A stretch of 54,206 nucleotides of DNA, from the NCBI GenBank assembly GCA_904501755.1, contig CAJGBV010000015.1:1-54206 (forward strand). The letters are read 5' to 3'. Source of the stretch: Clostridiaceae bacterium. Lineage in GTDB: Bacteria; Bacillota; Clostridia; Oscillospirales; Acutalibacteraceae. Below the pieces are notes generated by a model. That model was not told the DNA's origin and made no database searches. It saw only the letters and a list, made by a program, of their open reading frames with translations. Position 1 is the stretch's first letter, and each line of letters begins with the position of its first letter. A program made the translations under genes and the position numbers. Of the stretch, positions 15,699-23,476 are shown in pieces.

Positions 15699-16797
15699 TT
15701 TCAAGGCTAACCACCTCCCCATCCTTTATAGTCACTGCCCGTCTGAAACGGATATTATCGGGAATACTTTTACATACCCTTACACTATCCCCGTTTTCAG
15801 ACAGCTTTTGGGCTATACTCAAAGTTAAAGCAATATCAGAGTTTTCAATAAGAAGTGTATCAACATCATACTCATTTTTCTCTGCTTTAAAGCGGTTAAG
15901 CTCGTCAAGGTAAACGGCAAAGCCTATTGCCGAACTGCTTCTGCCCATTTTTCTCATCAGTTTATCATACTGTCCACCTGAGCAAACGCTTGTGGGGATT
16001 GTATTAATATAACCCTTAAACACAACACCGCTATAGTATTTCATACCGCCGACAACAGAAAAGTCAATGGTAAATTTATCCTCATAGCCTCTTTTTATCA
16101 GAACATTTAATATCTCTTCAAATTCTTTAAGCTCAGGTGAATCGGTAACAGAGCTTAGTGCAGTAATGGCAGACTGTACCGTAGGATAGCTTTTTGTGAA
16201 AGCCTTAAGCTTTTGTGCATTTTCTTCACTAATGCCCTTTTCCTTACAGAAAAGCTCAATACCACCATCATTTTTACTGCTGATAAGGTGGAGTATTTCC
16301 TTTTTATTTTCATCAAAAATCTTAAGGTCACTTAGTACACCATTTAAAATGCCTATATGAGAAAGCTGCATTACATAATTCTTGTCAATAAGTGCAAGGC
16401 TGTCAAGTGCAAGGCAGATAACCTCACAAATCTCATAAAGCCCGATATTTCCTATACACTCAAGACCTGTCTGCATTATTTCTTTATAGGTATGAGAGCT
16501 TCCTGAAATACGATATACATTTTCATTATAATATACCTTATGTACCTGCTCTGCTCCGTCCTTACAGTTATTAATAATGGAAAGGGTTACGTCAGGCTTT
16601 AATGCGAGAAGACGACCCGAAGTATCGGTAAATGTAATAACGCCGTCGGAAATAAGAAAGTCCTTATTTTTTACATAAAGGTCGTATTCCTCAAACTTAC
16701 TCATTTTATATCTTGAGTAACCGTAGCCTCTATATAGCTTTCTCAGTTTATATACGGTTTCTTCATCATTTTTAAGCAATTTTTCATCTATATACAT
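15691..16797 (-). CDS. hisZ: ATP phosphoribosyltransferase regulatory subunit
   Basis: The protein has 368 residues and is a catalytically inactive HisRS paralogue. It keeps the class II synthetase core (TDTSGRLLALKPDVTLSII, MQTGLECIG, ...SSSAIGFAVYLDEL) but lacks the anticodon-binding domain. It assembles with short HisG and gives it histidine feedback. I chose the ATG at 16797 with GGAGG seven bases upstream; the earlier ATG at 16824 lies at or before the predicted transcription start. It is the first gene of the operon. Confidence 0.95.
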   Translation of the reverse strand: MYIDEKLLKNDEETVYKLRKLYRGYGYSRYKMSKFEEYDLYVKNKDFLISDGVITFTDTSGRLLALKPDVTLSIINNCKDGAEQVHKVYYNENVYRISGSSHTYKEIMQTGLECIGNIGLYEICEVICLALDSLALIDKNYVMQLSHIGILNGVLSDLKIFDENKKEILHLISSKNDGGIELFCKEKGISEENAQKLKAFTKSYPTVQSAITALSSVTDSPELKEFEEILNVLIKRGYEDKFTIDFSVVGGMKYYSGVVFKGYINTIPTSVCSGGQYDKLMRKMGRSSSAIGFAVYLDELNRFKAEKNEYDVDTLLIENSDIALTLSIAQKLSENGDSVRVCKSIPDNIRFRRAVTIKDGEVVSLEND

Positions 16798-16822
16798 ATA
16801 GAAGCCTCCGAAAAAACAAATC

Positions 16823-16859
16823 ACTTCATCAGTCTATCACATCAGTGTAGTGAAGTCAA
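16823..16859 (-). promoter_or_regulatory. his operon promoter with inverted and direct repeats
   Basis: On the minus strand TTGACT (16859-16854), 17 bases and TAGACT (16836-16831, preceded by TGA) form the promoter. It is flanked by an imperfect inverted repeat, ACTTCATCA (plus strand, 16823-16831) against ACTTCACTA on the other strand (16856-16848). The direct repeat ACTGATG occurs twice inside. The arrangement looks like a repressor operator. The transcript leader is only about 27 bases, so no T-box or leader peptide can be present. Confidence 0.65.
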
Positions 16860-16890
16860 GAACTTTTAACATTATTTTTTAAAAATCTTA

Positions 16891-16924
16891 AAACCTGCGA
16901 AGGCAGCACAGCAATCGCAGGTTT
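16891..16924 (-). terminator. Terminator of metY-metA
   Basis: The hairpin AAACCTGCGA / TCGCAGGTTT lies nine bases after the metA stop and is followed on the minus strand by TTAAGATTTTT. It separates metA from the his promoter. Confidence 0.7.
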
Positions 16925-16932
16925 CTTTTATA

Positions 16933-17859
16933 TTACTTAGATTTTTTAATCTCGGTAATATCGAAGGGTGTTGTCTGGTACACGAAATAGTTAAGCCAAT
17001 TGGAATAAAGCAAATGAGCATGGGAACGCCATTTAACAACAGGCTGTTTTGTTTCATCATCATTTGGGAAATAGTTTTCGGGAATTTCAATTTTATCCCC
17101 TCTTTGCTTATCACGGATATATTCGTCGTTTAATGTATTTGCATCATACTCAGAATGTCCCGTAATAAACACCTGTTTACCGTTTTCGGTAAGAACGGCA
17201 TAAATTCCTGCCTTTTCTGAAGAGGAAACGATTTTAAGCTCCTTTACCTTTTCAATATCCTCTCTCTTTACGGTAGTATGACGGGAATGAGGAACAAAGA
17301 ATTTATCGTCAAATCCACGGAGCAACATTGAATTTTTATAATCTGCAGTATGCTCGAAAACACCGAAAAGCTTATTTTCAAGAGGATATTTTTTAATGCC
17401 GTAGTGATAGTAAAGTCCTGCCTGAGCTCCCCAACAAATATGGAAAGTAGAATGAACGTGGGTTTTTGTCCACTCCATAATCTCACAAAGCTCTTCCCAG
17501 TATTCAACCTCTTCAAACTCCATTTTCTCAACAGGAGCACCTGTAATAATCATACCGTCAAAGGTTTGCTCTTTAACATCCTCAAAGGTCTTATAAAAAG
17601 CAAGAAGATGCTCAGAAGAAGTATTTTTAGAATGATAGGTACCGGTATGAATAAGCTCAAGCTCAACCTGTAAGGGAGTGTTACCGAGAAGACGGGAGAG
17701 CTGGGTTTCGGTAGCAATTTTATTTGGCATTAGGTTAAGAACTAAAATTCTTAATGGTCGAATATCCTGAGTAACTGCCCGTTTTTCAGGCATTACAAAA
17801 ATATTCTCGTTAAGCAATGTCTTTACTGCAGGCAAATCATTGGGTATTCTTATGGGCAT
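16933..17859 (-). CDS. metA: Homoserine O-acyltransferase (MetA), predicted acetyl-CoA type
   Basis: The protein has 308 residues and activates homoserine for methionine synthesis. The nucleophile is C142 (FHICWGAQAG), and the later HSRHTTV and GHSEYD carry other catalytic residues. Position 111 is glutamate (GAPVEKMEFEEVEYW). In characterised MetA enzymes Glu111 goes with acetyl-CoA use and Gly with succinyl-CoA, so this should make O-acetylhomoserine despite the family name. That agrees with the adjacent metY product, which uses O-acetylhomoserine. It starts 20 bases after metY. Confidence 0.95.
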   Translation of the reverse strand: MPIRIPNDLPAVKTLLNENIFVMPEKRAVTQDIRPLRILVLNLMPNKIATETQLSRLLGNTPLQVELELIHTGTYHSKNTSSEHLLAFYKTFEDVKEQTFDGMIITGAPVEKMEFEEVEYWEELCEIMEWTKTHVHSTFHICWGAQAGLYYHYGIKKYPLENKLFGVFEHTADYKNSMLLRGFDDKFFVPHSRHTTVKREDIEKVKELKIVSSSEKAGIYAVLTENGKQVFITGHSEYDANTLNDEYIRDKQRGDKIEIPENYFPNDDETKQPVVKWRSHAHLLYSNWLNYFVYQTTPFDITEIKKSK

Positions 17860-17879
17860 AGTTTATTTCACTCTCTTTA

Positions 17880-19163
17880 TTACATATTATCAAGTGCATT
17901 TTTAATATCGTTTATAAGGTCCTGACTGCTTTCAAGTCCGCAGGAGAAGCGTACAAGGTCAGGAAGTACACCTGCTGCGGTAAGTTCCTCATCACTCATC
18001 TGACGGTGGGTTGCACTTGCAGGATGCAGACAACAGCTTCTTGCATCGGCAACATGGGTTTCTATAGCGGCGATGCTGAGCCCCGCCATAAACTTTTCGG
18101 CAGCTTCTCTTCCGCCCTTTACACCAAAGCTGACAACACCACAGGAGCCGTTTGGAAGATACTTTTTGACAAGTGCCTCATCCTCACTGCCCTCAAGACC
18201 GGGGTATTTAACCCAAGAAATTCTGTCGTCGCTTTCAAGGAATTTTGCAACAGCCATACCGTTTTCACAGTGACGCTGCATTCTTAAATGAAGACTTTCA
18301 AGACCGAGATTAATAAGATATGCGTTCTGAGGAGCCTGAATAGAGCCTAAATCACGCATAAGCTGAGCAGTAGCCTTGGTTATATAGGCACCCTCAAGAC
18401 CGAAACGCTCGGTATAGGTAACACCGTGATAACTGTCATCAGGTGTGCAAAGACCGGGGAATTTATCAGGATATTTTGTCCAGTCAAATTTACCCGAATC
18501 AACAATACAGCCGCCTACCCCGCTTCCGTGACCGTCCATATACTTTGTTGTGGAATGGGTAACAATATCTGCTCCCCACTCAAAAGGACGACAGTTAACA
18601 GGAGTAGCAAAGGTATTATCAATAATAAGAGGAACACCGTTTTTGTGGGCAACCTTTGCAAATTTTTCAATATCCAAAACAACAAGAGCAGGGTTAGCTA
18701 TAGTTTCACCGAAAACAGCCTTTGTATTAGGTCTGAATTTGCTCTGAAGTTCTTCCTCGCTTATATCGGGGGAAACAAAGGTAAAATCAATTCCCATTCT
18801 CTTCATTGTAACGGCAAAGAGATTATAGGTTCCGCCGTAGATAGCAGAGGAAGCAATTACGTGGTCGCCACAGGAAGCAATATTAAATATACTGTAAAAG
18901 CTTGCAGCCTGTCCCGAGGAAGTCAGCATTGCCGCCGTACCGCCCTCAAGCTCACAAATCTTTGCAGCCACGGTATCGTTAGTGGGGTTCTGAAGACGGG
19001 AATAGAAATAACCCGAAGCCTCAAGGTCAAACAGCTTTCCCATCTCGCTTGAGGACTCATATTTAAAGGTTGTGCTCTGAATAATGGGAACCTGTCTTGG
19101 CTCACCGTTACCGGGTCTGTAGCCACCCTGAACACACTTAGTATCTATATTATAATTTTTCAT
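17880..19163 (-). CDS. metY: O-acetylhomoserine aminocarboxypropyltransferase (sulfhydrylase)
   Basis: This 427-residue Cys/Met-metabolism PLP enzyme is of the MetY/MET17 type. The PLP lysine is in HSTTKYMDGHGSGVGG. The N-terminal RQVPIIQSTTFKYESS and the C-terminal LVRFSCGLESSQDLIND are typical, and the length of about 430 separates it from the shorter MetB/MetC (about 380). It joins sulfide or methanethiol to O-acetylhomoserine, giving homocysteine or methionine. The ATG at 19163 follows GGAGG; the frame is open for 13 more codons upstream, but that stretch includes the promoter. It forms an operon with metA. Confidence 0.95.
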   Translation of the reverse strand: MKNYNIDTKCVQGGYRPGNGEPRQVPIIQSTTFKYESSSEMGKLFDLEASGYFYSRLQNPTNDTVAAKICELEGGTAAMLTSSGQAASFYSIFNIASCGDHVIASSAIYGGTYNLFAVTMKRMGIDFTFVSPDISEEELQSKFRPNTKAVFGETIANPALVVLDIEKFAKVAHKNGVPLIIDNTFATPVNCRPFEWGADIVTHSTTKYMDGHGSGVGGCIVDSGKFDWTKYPDKFPGLCTPDDSYHGVTYTERFGLEGAYITKATAQLMRDLGSIQAPQNAYLINLGLESLHLRMQRHCENGMAVAKFLESDDRISWVKYPGLEGSEDEALVKKYLPNGSCGVVSFGVKGGREAAEKFMAGLSIAAIETHVADARSCCLHPASATHRQMSDEELTAAGVLPDLVRFSCGLESSQDLINDIKNALDNM

Positions 19164-19179
19164 AAGATTACCTCCATTA

Positions 19180-19221
19180 TATACTATTATAATAGTATAC
19201 ACCTAATATTTATCAAGTCAA
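19180..19221 (-). promoter_or_regulatory. metYA promoter with perfect 20-bp palindromic operator
   Basis: On the minus strand TTGACT (19221-19216), a 16-base spacer and TATACT (19199-19194) form the promoter. The -10 is the first half of a perfect 20-bp palindrome, TATACTATTA plus its reverse complement (19180-19199), so a bound dimer would block polymerase. The AT-rich palindrome resembles Rrf2-family (CymR/IscR-like) sites in general form, but the actual regulator is not known. Confidence 0.75.
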
Positions 19222-19294
19222 GTAAAATAAAACATAAATCTCACCATTTTTTAGTATCATTTTCACAAAAATTGCATATTTAGATATTTTTCTA

Positions 19295-19323
19295 TTGCAA
19301 TACACAATAGGTTGTGGTATGAT
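19295..19323 (+). promoter_or_regulatory. Sigma-A promoter of the ZTP riboswitch and pflBA
   Basis: TTGCAA (19295-19300), 17 bases ending in TGG, and TATGAT (19318-19323) form an extended -10 promoter. Transcription is expected near 19330, giving a leader of about 160 bases before pflB. Confidence 0.75.
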
Positions 19324-19339
19324 ACTTATGAAATCAGTT

Positions 19340-19406
19340 TGCTGACGGGTATGTGAATTGACACAGTGCAGACTGTATGTTTTGTTATACCGTCCGTCTG
19401 GGTAGT
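19340..19406 (+). promoter_or_regulatory. ZTP riboswitch (pfl motif)
   Basis: The leader keeps the order of conserved parts of the pfl/ZTP RNA. GGGTAT (19347-19352) pairs with ATACC (19387-19391). GTGA and then GAC (19360-19362) pair with GTC (19396-19398), and this is followed by the conserved TGGGTA. Between them lies the hairpin ACAGT-GCAG-ACTGT. Known ZTP RNAs have UGGCG...CGCC-UGGGCA at these places, so this is a slightly divergent member. The class senses ZTP/ZMP, a signal of 10-formyl-tetrahydrofolate shortage, and is named for its position before pfl genes. Here it precedes pflB, whose formate feeds that folate pool. Confidence 0.85.
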
Positions 19407-19435
19407 TAAGTATTATTCTTAGCTACTTATTTTTA
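19402..19435 (+). terminator. Intrinsic terminator overlapping the ZTP aptamer
   Basis: GTAGTTAAG (19402-19410) and CTTAGCTAC (19418-19426) form a nine-pair hairpin followed by TTATTTTTAT. Its 5' arm takes part of the conserved TGGGTAG end of the aptamer. Ligand binding should therefore prevent the hairpin and allow read-through into pflB (an ON switch). Confidence 0.8.
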
Positions 19436-19489
19436 TGCTTATTTATCTGTTGTTTTTTTAACAATGTTATCACTTCGGAGGAAATGTTT

Positions 19490-21721
19490 ATGAACTTTAA
19501 TCAATGGAATGGTTTTAAAATCGGAAAATGGCAGGATACCATTGATGTCCGTGATTTTATTCAGAACAACTATCAGCCCTATGAGGCCGACAGTTCTTTC
19601 CTATGCCCTGCCACCGACCGAACCAAAGCTTTAATGGAAAAATTCAGAATTTTACAGAAAAAGGAACAAGAAAACGGCGGTGTGCTCTCTATTGATGTAG
19701 ATACCGTTTCTTCAATCTGCTCCTACGCTCCCGGTTATCTTGATAAGGAAAATGAAATTATCGTAGGTTTTCAGACCGATGAGCCATTAAAACGCGGCGT
19801 TAACCCCTTTGGCGGTATCCGTATGGCACGTTCTGCCTGTGAGGCTTATGGCTACAAGCTTTCCGACAATGTTGAAAATTCCTTTAAATACAGAACAACC
19901 CATAATGACGGTGTATTCAGAGTATATACCGACGAAATGAAAGCTGCCCGTCACTGTGCCCTGCTTACAGGTCTTCCCGATGCTTACGGCAGAGGTAGAA
20001 TTATTGGTGACTACAGAAGAATTGCTCTTTACGGTATTGATGTTCTTATTGAAGAAAAGCAAAAGGACAAAAAGGAAATCGGCAAAAACACTATGACCGC
20101 CGATAACATCCGTTTGCTTGAAGAGGTTTCGCAGCAAATTGCTTTCCTTGCTCTTATAAAGGAAATGGCTGCTATGTACGGCTTTGATATTTCGGCACCC
20201 GCTACAAATGCAAAAGAGGCTATTCAGTGGACATATTTCGGCTATCTTGCCGCTAACAAGGAGCAAAACGGCGCCGCTATGTCCTTTGGCAGAACAAGTA
20301 CATTCTTTGATATTTATATTCAGCGTGATATGGACAAGGGTATTTTAACCGAAAGTCAGGCACAGGAGCTTATTGACGACCTTGTTATTAAGCTTCGTAT
20401 GGCAAGACATCTGCGTACCCCTGAATATAACGAGCTATTTGGCGGTGACCCCATGTGGATTACCGAAAGTATCGGCGGTATGGGTGAGGATAACCGTACT
20501 CTTGTAACAAAATCCTCTTTCCGTATTCTTCAGACACTTAAGAATTTAGGTCCTGCCCCTGAGCCAAACCTTACTGTTCTGTGGAGTGACAGACTGCCCG
20601 AACCATTCAAGGCTTTCTGTGCTGAAATCTCCATTGATACCGATTCCATTCAGTACGAAAATGATGATATTATGCGTACCTCCTACGGTGACGACTATGC
20701 TATTGCCTGCTGCGTATCGGCTATGAAGGTAGGCAAACAAATGCAGTTCTTCGGTGCAAGAACCAACCTTGCAAAGCTTTTACTTCTTGCTATAAACGGC
20801 GGTACCGATAATATGACAGGCACTAAAATAGGACCTCAGATGGAGCCTATTTCCAGTGATGTATTATCCTTTGATGAGGTTAAAGAACGCTTTGATATTT
20901 ATCTTGAGTGGCTCTCTGCCCTTTATGTAAACACAATGAACTGCATCCACTATATGCACGATAAATATGCTTATGAAAAGAGTCAGATGGCTCTTCACGA
21001 CACCGTTGTTCAGAGGCTTATGGCATTTGGTGTTGCAGGACTCAGCGTTGCTGCAGACTCCTTTTCTGCTATTAAATATGCTACAGTTAAGCCTGTAAGA
21101 GATGAAAACGGAATTATAGTTGACTTTATTACCGAGGGTGATTTCCCCAAGTTCGGTAATGATGACGACAGGGTTGACTCTATTGCTCACGATCTGCTTC
21201 ACGATGTATCGGTAGAGCTTAAAAAGACGCCAACCTATAAGGATGCTGTTCACACCCTTTCTGCCCTTACCATTACTTCTAACGTTATGTACGGTAAGAA
21301 AACAGGTAGCACTCCCGACGGAAGAAAAGCCGGTGAAGCCTTTGCACCCGGTGCCAATCCTATGCACAATCGTGAAACAAACGGTGCTATTGCTTCCCTT
21401 AATTCCGTTTCCAAGCTTTCCTATCTTGATGCAAGGGACGGTATCTCCAACACCTTCTCGATTGTTCCCGAGGCTCTCGGCAAGACAAGACAGGAGCAGA
21501 TAGAAAATCTCGTTGCAATTATGGGTGGATATTTTAATAACTGTGCCCATCACCTTAACGTTAATGTTATGAATCGTGAGCTTCTTATTAAGGCTTACGA
21601 AAACCCAGAGGAATATCCTAACCTTACCATTCGTGTTTCGGGCTATGCCGTAAACTTCTGTAAGCTGTCAAAAGAGCAACAGAGAGAGGTTATTTCCCGT
21701 ACATTCCACGAAAGTATGTAA
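19490..21721 (+). CDS. pflB: Pyruvate formate-lyase (formate C-acetyltransferase)
   Basis: The protein has 743 residues. It cleaves pyruvate with CoA to acetyl-CoA and formate by a glycyl radical mechanism. The active-site cysteine pair is C407-C408 (ACCVSAMKVG), and the radical glycine is G718 in RVSGYAV near the C-terminus. The ATG at 19490 is eight bases after CGGAGG; an ATG two codons earlier is less well placed. The gene is oxygen-sensitive in product and typical of fermentative anaerobes. It is followed after two bases by its activating enzyme gene and preceded by a ZTP riboswitch. Confidence 0.97.
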   Translation: MNFNQWNGFKIGKWQDTIDVRDFIQNNYQPYEADSSFLCPATDRTKALMEKFRILQKKEQENGGVLSIDVDTVSSICSYAPGYLDKENEIIVGFQTDEPLKRGVNPFGGIRMARSACEAYGYKLSDNVENSFKYRTTHNDGVFRVYTDEMKAARHCALLTGLPDAYGRGRIIGDYRRIALYGIDVLIEEKQKDKKEIGKNTMTADNIRLLEEVSQQIAFLALIKEMAAMYGFDISAPATNAKEAIQWTYFGYLAANKEQNGAAMSFGRTSTFFDIYIQRDMDKGILTESQAQELIDDLVIKLRMARHLRTPEYNELFGGDPMWITESIGGMGEDNRTLVTKSSFRILQTLKNLGPAPEPNLTVLWSDRLPEPFKAFCAEISIDTDSIQYENDDIMRTSYGDDYAIACCVSAMKVGKQMQFFGARTNLAKLLLLAINGGTDNMTGTKIGPQMEPISSDVLSFDEVKERFDIYLEWLSALYVNTMNCIHYMHDKYAYEKSQMALHDTVVQRLMAFGVAGLSVAADSFSAIKYATVKPVRDENGIIVDFITEGDFPKFGNDDDRVDSIAHDLLHDVSVELKKTPTYKDAVHTLSALTITSNVMYGKKTGSTPDGRKAGEAFAPGANPMHNRETNGAIASLNSVSKLSYLDARDGISNTFSIVPEALGKTRQEQIENLVAIMGGYFNNCAHHLNVNVMNRELLIKAYENPEEYPNLTIRVSGYAVNFCKLSKEQQREVISRTFHESM

Positions 21722-21723
21722 TT

Positions 21724-22434
21724 ATGACCGATTTAAATTTTAGAATCAGTTCCTTTCAGAGTCTTGGCACTGTAGACGGCCCCGGCGTGAGAGCTGTGGT
21801 ATTTCTACAGGGCTGTCCCCTTCGCTGTCATTGTTGTCACAACCCTGAAACCTGGGATATAAAGGGCGGGAACATCATAAGCGGTGAAGAACTGCTTCAC
21901 AAAATTCTTCGGTGCAAGGCATATTTCGGTGCAAAGGGCGGAGTAACCTTTTCAGGCGGTGAGCCTTTACTTCAGGCACAGGCGCTTTTAAAGCTAATTC
22001 CACAGCTTAAAGAAGAAAACATTCACGTTGCTCTTGATACAAGCGGATGTGCACTAAACGATACCGTCAAAAAGCTTATTGATATGTGTGACCTTGTTCT
22101 CCTTGACTATAAGTACACAACCGATGACGATTATTTTAAATATACAAGTATGAAAAAATCGGCTGTTGATGATTTTCTTTCCTATCTTAATCAAGTAGGA
22201 AAACCTACTTGGCTCAGACAGGTTATTATCCCAACAGTCAACGACAGCAATGAATCGGTTTCAATTCTTTTTAAGTTAAAGGATAAATATAGCTGTATTG
22301 AGAAAATCGAGCTTCTCCCTTTTAGAAAGCTTTGTATTGAGAAATACAAGGAATTAGGAATTAATTTTCCTTTCAACGACAAAAGAGAGGCTACAAAAGA
22401 AGATATTGAAAAGCTTAAAAACGCAGTCAATTGA
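21724..22434 (+). CDS. pflA: Pyruvate formate-lyase activating enzyme (radical SAM)
   Basis: The protein has 236 residues. The radical SAM cluster motif CxxxCxxC is C31-PLR-C35-HC-C38, preceded by VDGPGVRAVVFLQG, the signature of glycyl-radical activases. The GGEP segment (FSGGEPLLQ) binds SAM. It has no extra ferredoxin domain, as expected for the PFL type rather than the longer GRE activases. It installs the radical on PflB G718. It begins two bases after the pflB stop. Confidence 0.96.
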   Translation: MTDLNFRISSFQSLGTVDGPGVRAVVFLQGCPLRCHCCHNPETWDIKGGNIISGEELLHKILRCKAYFGAKGGVTFSGGEPLLQAQALLKLIPQLKEENIHVALDTSGCALNDTVKKLIDMCDLVLLDYKYTTDDDYFKYTSMKKSAVDDFLSYLNQVGKPTWLRQVIIPTVNDSNESVSILFKLKDKYSCIEKIELLPFRKLCIEKYKELGINFPFNDKREATKEDIEKLKNAVN

Positions 22435-22445
22435 CTGCGTTTTTT
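22421..22445. terminator. Bidirectional terminator between pflA and spo0A
   Basis: The perfect 20-bp palindrome ACGCAGTCAA/TTGACTGCGT is flanked by AAAAA on one side and TTTTTT on the other, so it can end both convergent transcripts. It overlaps the last codons of pflA. Confidence 0.85.
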
Positions 22446-22446
22446 G

Positions 22447-23220
22447 TTACATAAGTTTCATATTAAGTCTTAAATTATCTGAAATCATAGCAATAAACTC
22501 ACTGTTGGTAGGCTTTCCTCTTTGATTTTGTATGGTATAACCGAAATATGCCTGTAAAATCTCAATATCGCCTCTGTCCCAAGCTACCTCTATGGCGTGT
22601 CTGATTGCTCTTTCAACCCTTGATGAAGTAGTTTTAAAGTTTTTAGCAATTGTAGGGTACAAAAGCTTGGTAACGCTGTTTATCATTTCGCCGTCCTTAA
22701 CAGAAATAAGTATTGCTTCCCTTAAATAGTTATAGCCCTTTATATGAGCTGGAATTCCTATTTTATGTATAATATCCGTTATCATAAGTTCAAGCTCGGT
22801 TTCGCTTATTCTATCCACTCTGTTTCGGGAAAGAGCATTGCTTGAAGTGTAGTCTGAATACTGAACAATTCTTTCAATAAGTCTTTCTACAACAAAAGGC
22901 TTTATAAAATAATAGGTAGCCCCTGCCGCTATCGTTTCCTTTTCAAGTCTGGGATTGTCAAATCCTGCCATTACGAAAAATGCAGGTTTATTAGTACACT
23001 GTACTTTAACCGTCTGCATTACGCTTATTATATCTGCACTTGGCATAAATATATCAGACAGCACTATATCAGGAGAAACCTTTCCTATCGCTTCAATAAG
23101 CTTAAGACCATCCTTTTCACAAGAATATACCTCTAACTCACATTTTTTAAGTGCTTCTATACATTCACGACAGAATTCTCCATTGTCATTGGCAATTAGA
23201 ATTTTACACTGTTTTTTCAT
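22447..23220 (-). CDS. spo0A: Stage 0 sporulation protein A
   Basis: The protein has 257 residues and is a response regulator with the sporulation-specific Spo0A effector domain. The receiver domain has the phospho-acceptor D56 (IVLSDIFMP) and the conserved lysine in YFIKPF. The DNA-binding domain contains NFKTTSSRVERAIRHAIEVAWDRGD and ends in FGYTIQNQRGKPTNSEFIAMISD, which is nearly diagnostic. The ATG at 23220 follows AAGGAGG. Spo0A is the master switch for sporulation entry and supports a Clostridia origin, but it alone does not prove that the organism forms spores. No Spo0A box was recognised upstream. Confidence 0.97.
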   Translation of the reverse strand: MKKQCKILIANDNGEFCRECIEALKKCELEVYSCEKDGLKLIEAIGKVSPDIVLSDIFMPSADIISVMQTVKVQCTNKPAFFVMAGFDNPRLEKETIAAGATYYFIKPFVVERLIERIVQYSDYTSSNALSRNRVDRISETELELMITDIIHKIGIPAHIKGYNYLREAILISVKDGEMINSVTKLLYPTIAKNFKTTSSRVERAIRHAIEVAWDRGDIEILQAYFGYTIQNQRGKPTNSEFIAMISDNLRLNMKLM

Positions 23221-23253
23221 AAATTTCCTCCTTGAGTTAAAATTTGTAGACAC

Positions 23254-23282
23254 ATTCTAACATTAATTCCAAATAATTACAA
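23254..23282 (-). promoter_or_regulatory. Candidate spo0A promoter
   Basis: Minus-strand TTGTAA (23282-23277), 17 bases and TAGAAT (23259-23254) lie about 35 bases before the spo0A start. The element TTAGAAT recurs three times about 30 bases apart upstream, which may be repeated promoters or binding sites. The rest of the 23.28-23.44 kb gap shows nothing else. Confidence 0.5.
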
Positions 23283-23444
23283 CATAATTCTAACTTTTTT
23301 CGTCATATTCTAAATTTTTGGCTTGTTATTTCAAGTCATTTTTAGAAAAACAGAGAAAAACACTTATCGAAACTTAATTATTTAAAGCGTAAATCACCTT
23401 CACAATGCAAAAACAACAAAAAATTCCAAATATAGCAGATAAAA

Positions 23445-23473
23445 AAGCGGTTTTCATACACGAAAACCGCTTA
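23445..23473 (-). terminator. Terminator of the dehydrogenase/oxidoreductase operon
   Basis: The hairpin AAGCGGTTTTC-atacac-GAAAACCGCTT is followed on the minus strand by a T-run and lies directly after the oxidoreductase stop codon at 23477. Confidence 0.85.
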
Positions 23474-23476
23474 AAA

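Noticed and set aside
16798..16900. T-box or histidine leader peptide before hisZ
   Set aside because: The predicted transcript starts about 27 bases before the start codon, and no T-box sequence (AGGGTGGNACCGCG) or run of His codons is present.
18426..19052. 208-codon open frame opposite metY
   Set aside because: Shadow of the conserved metY frame; no domain recognised.
19203..19260. SAM riboswitch before metY
   Set aside because: The leader is very short and lacks the SAM-I or SAM-II conserved segments; a palindromic operator is present instead.
20864..21553. 229-codon open frame on the minus strand opposite pflB
   Set aside because: It is antisense to conserved pflB, with a composition typical of a shadow frame and no ribosome site.
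23254..23440. Spo0A box (TGTCGAA) autoregulation upstream of spo0A
   Set aside because: No exact or one-mismatch box at a convincing position was found on either strand, only weak look-alikes such as TATCGAA.
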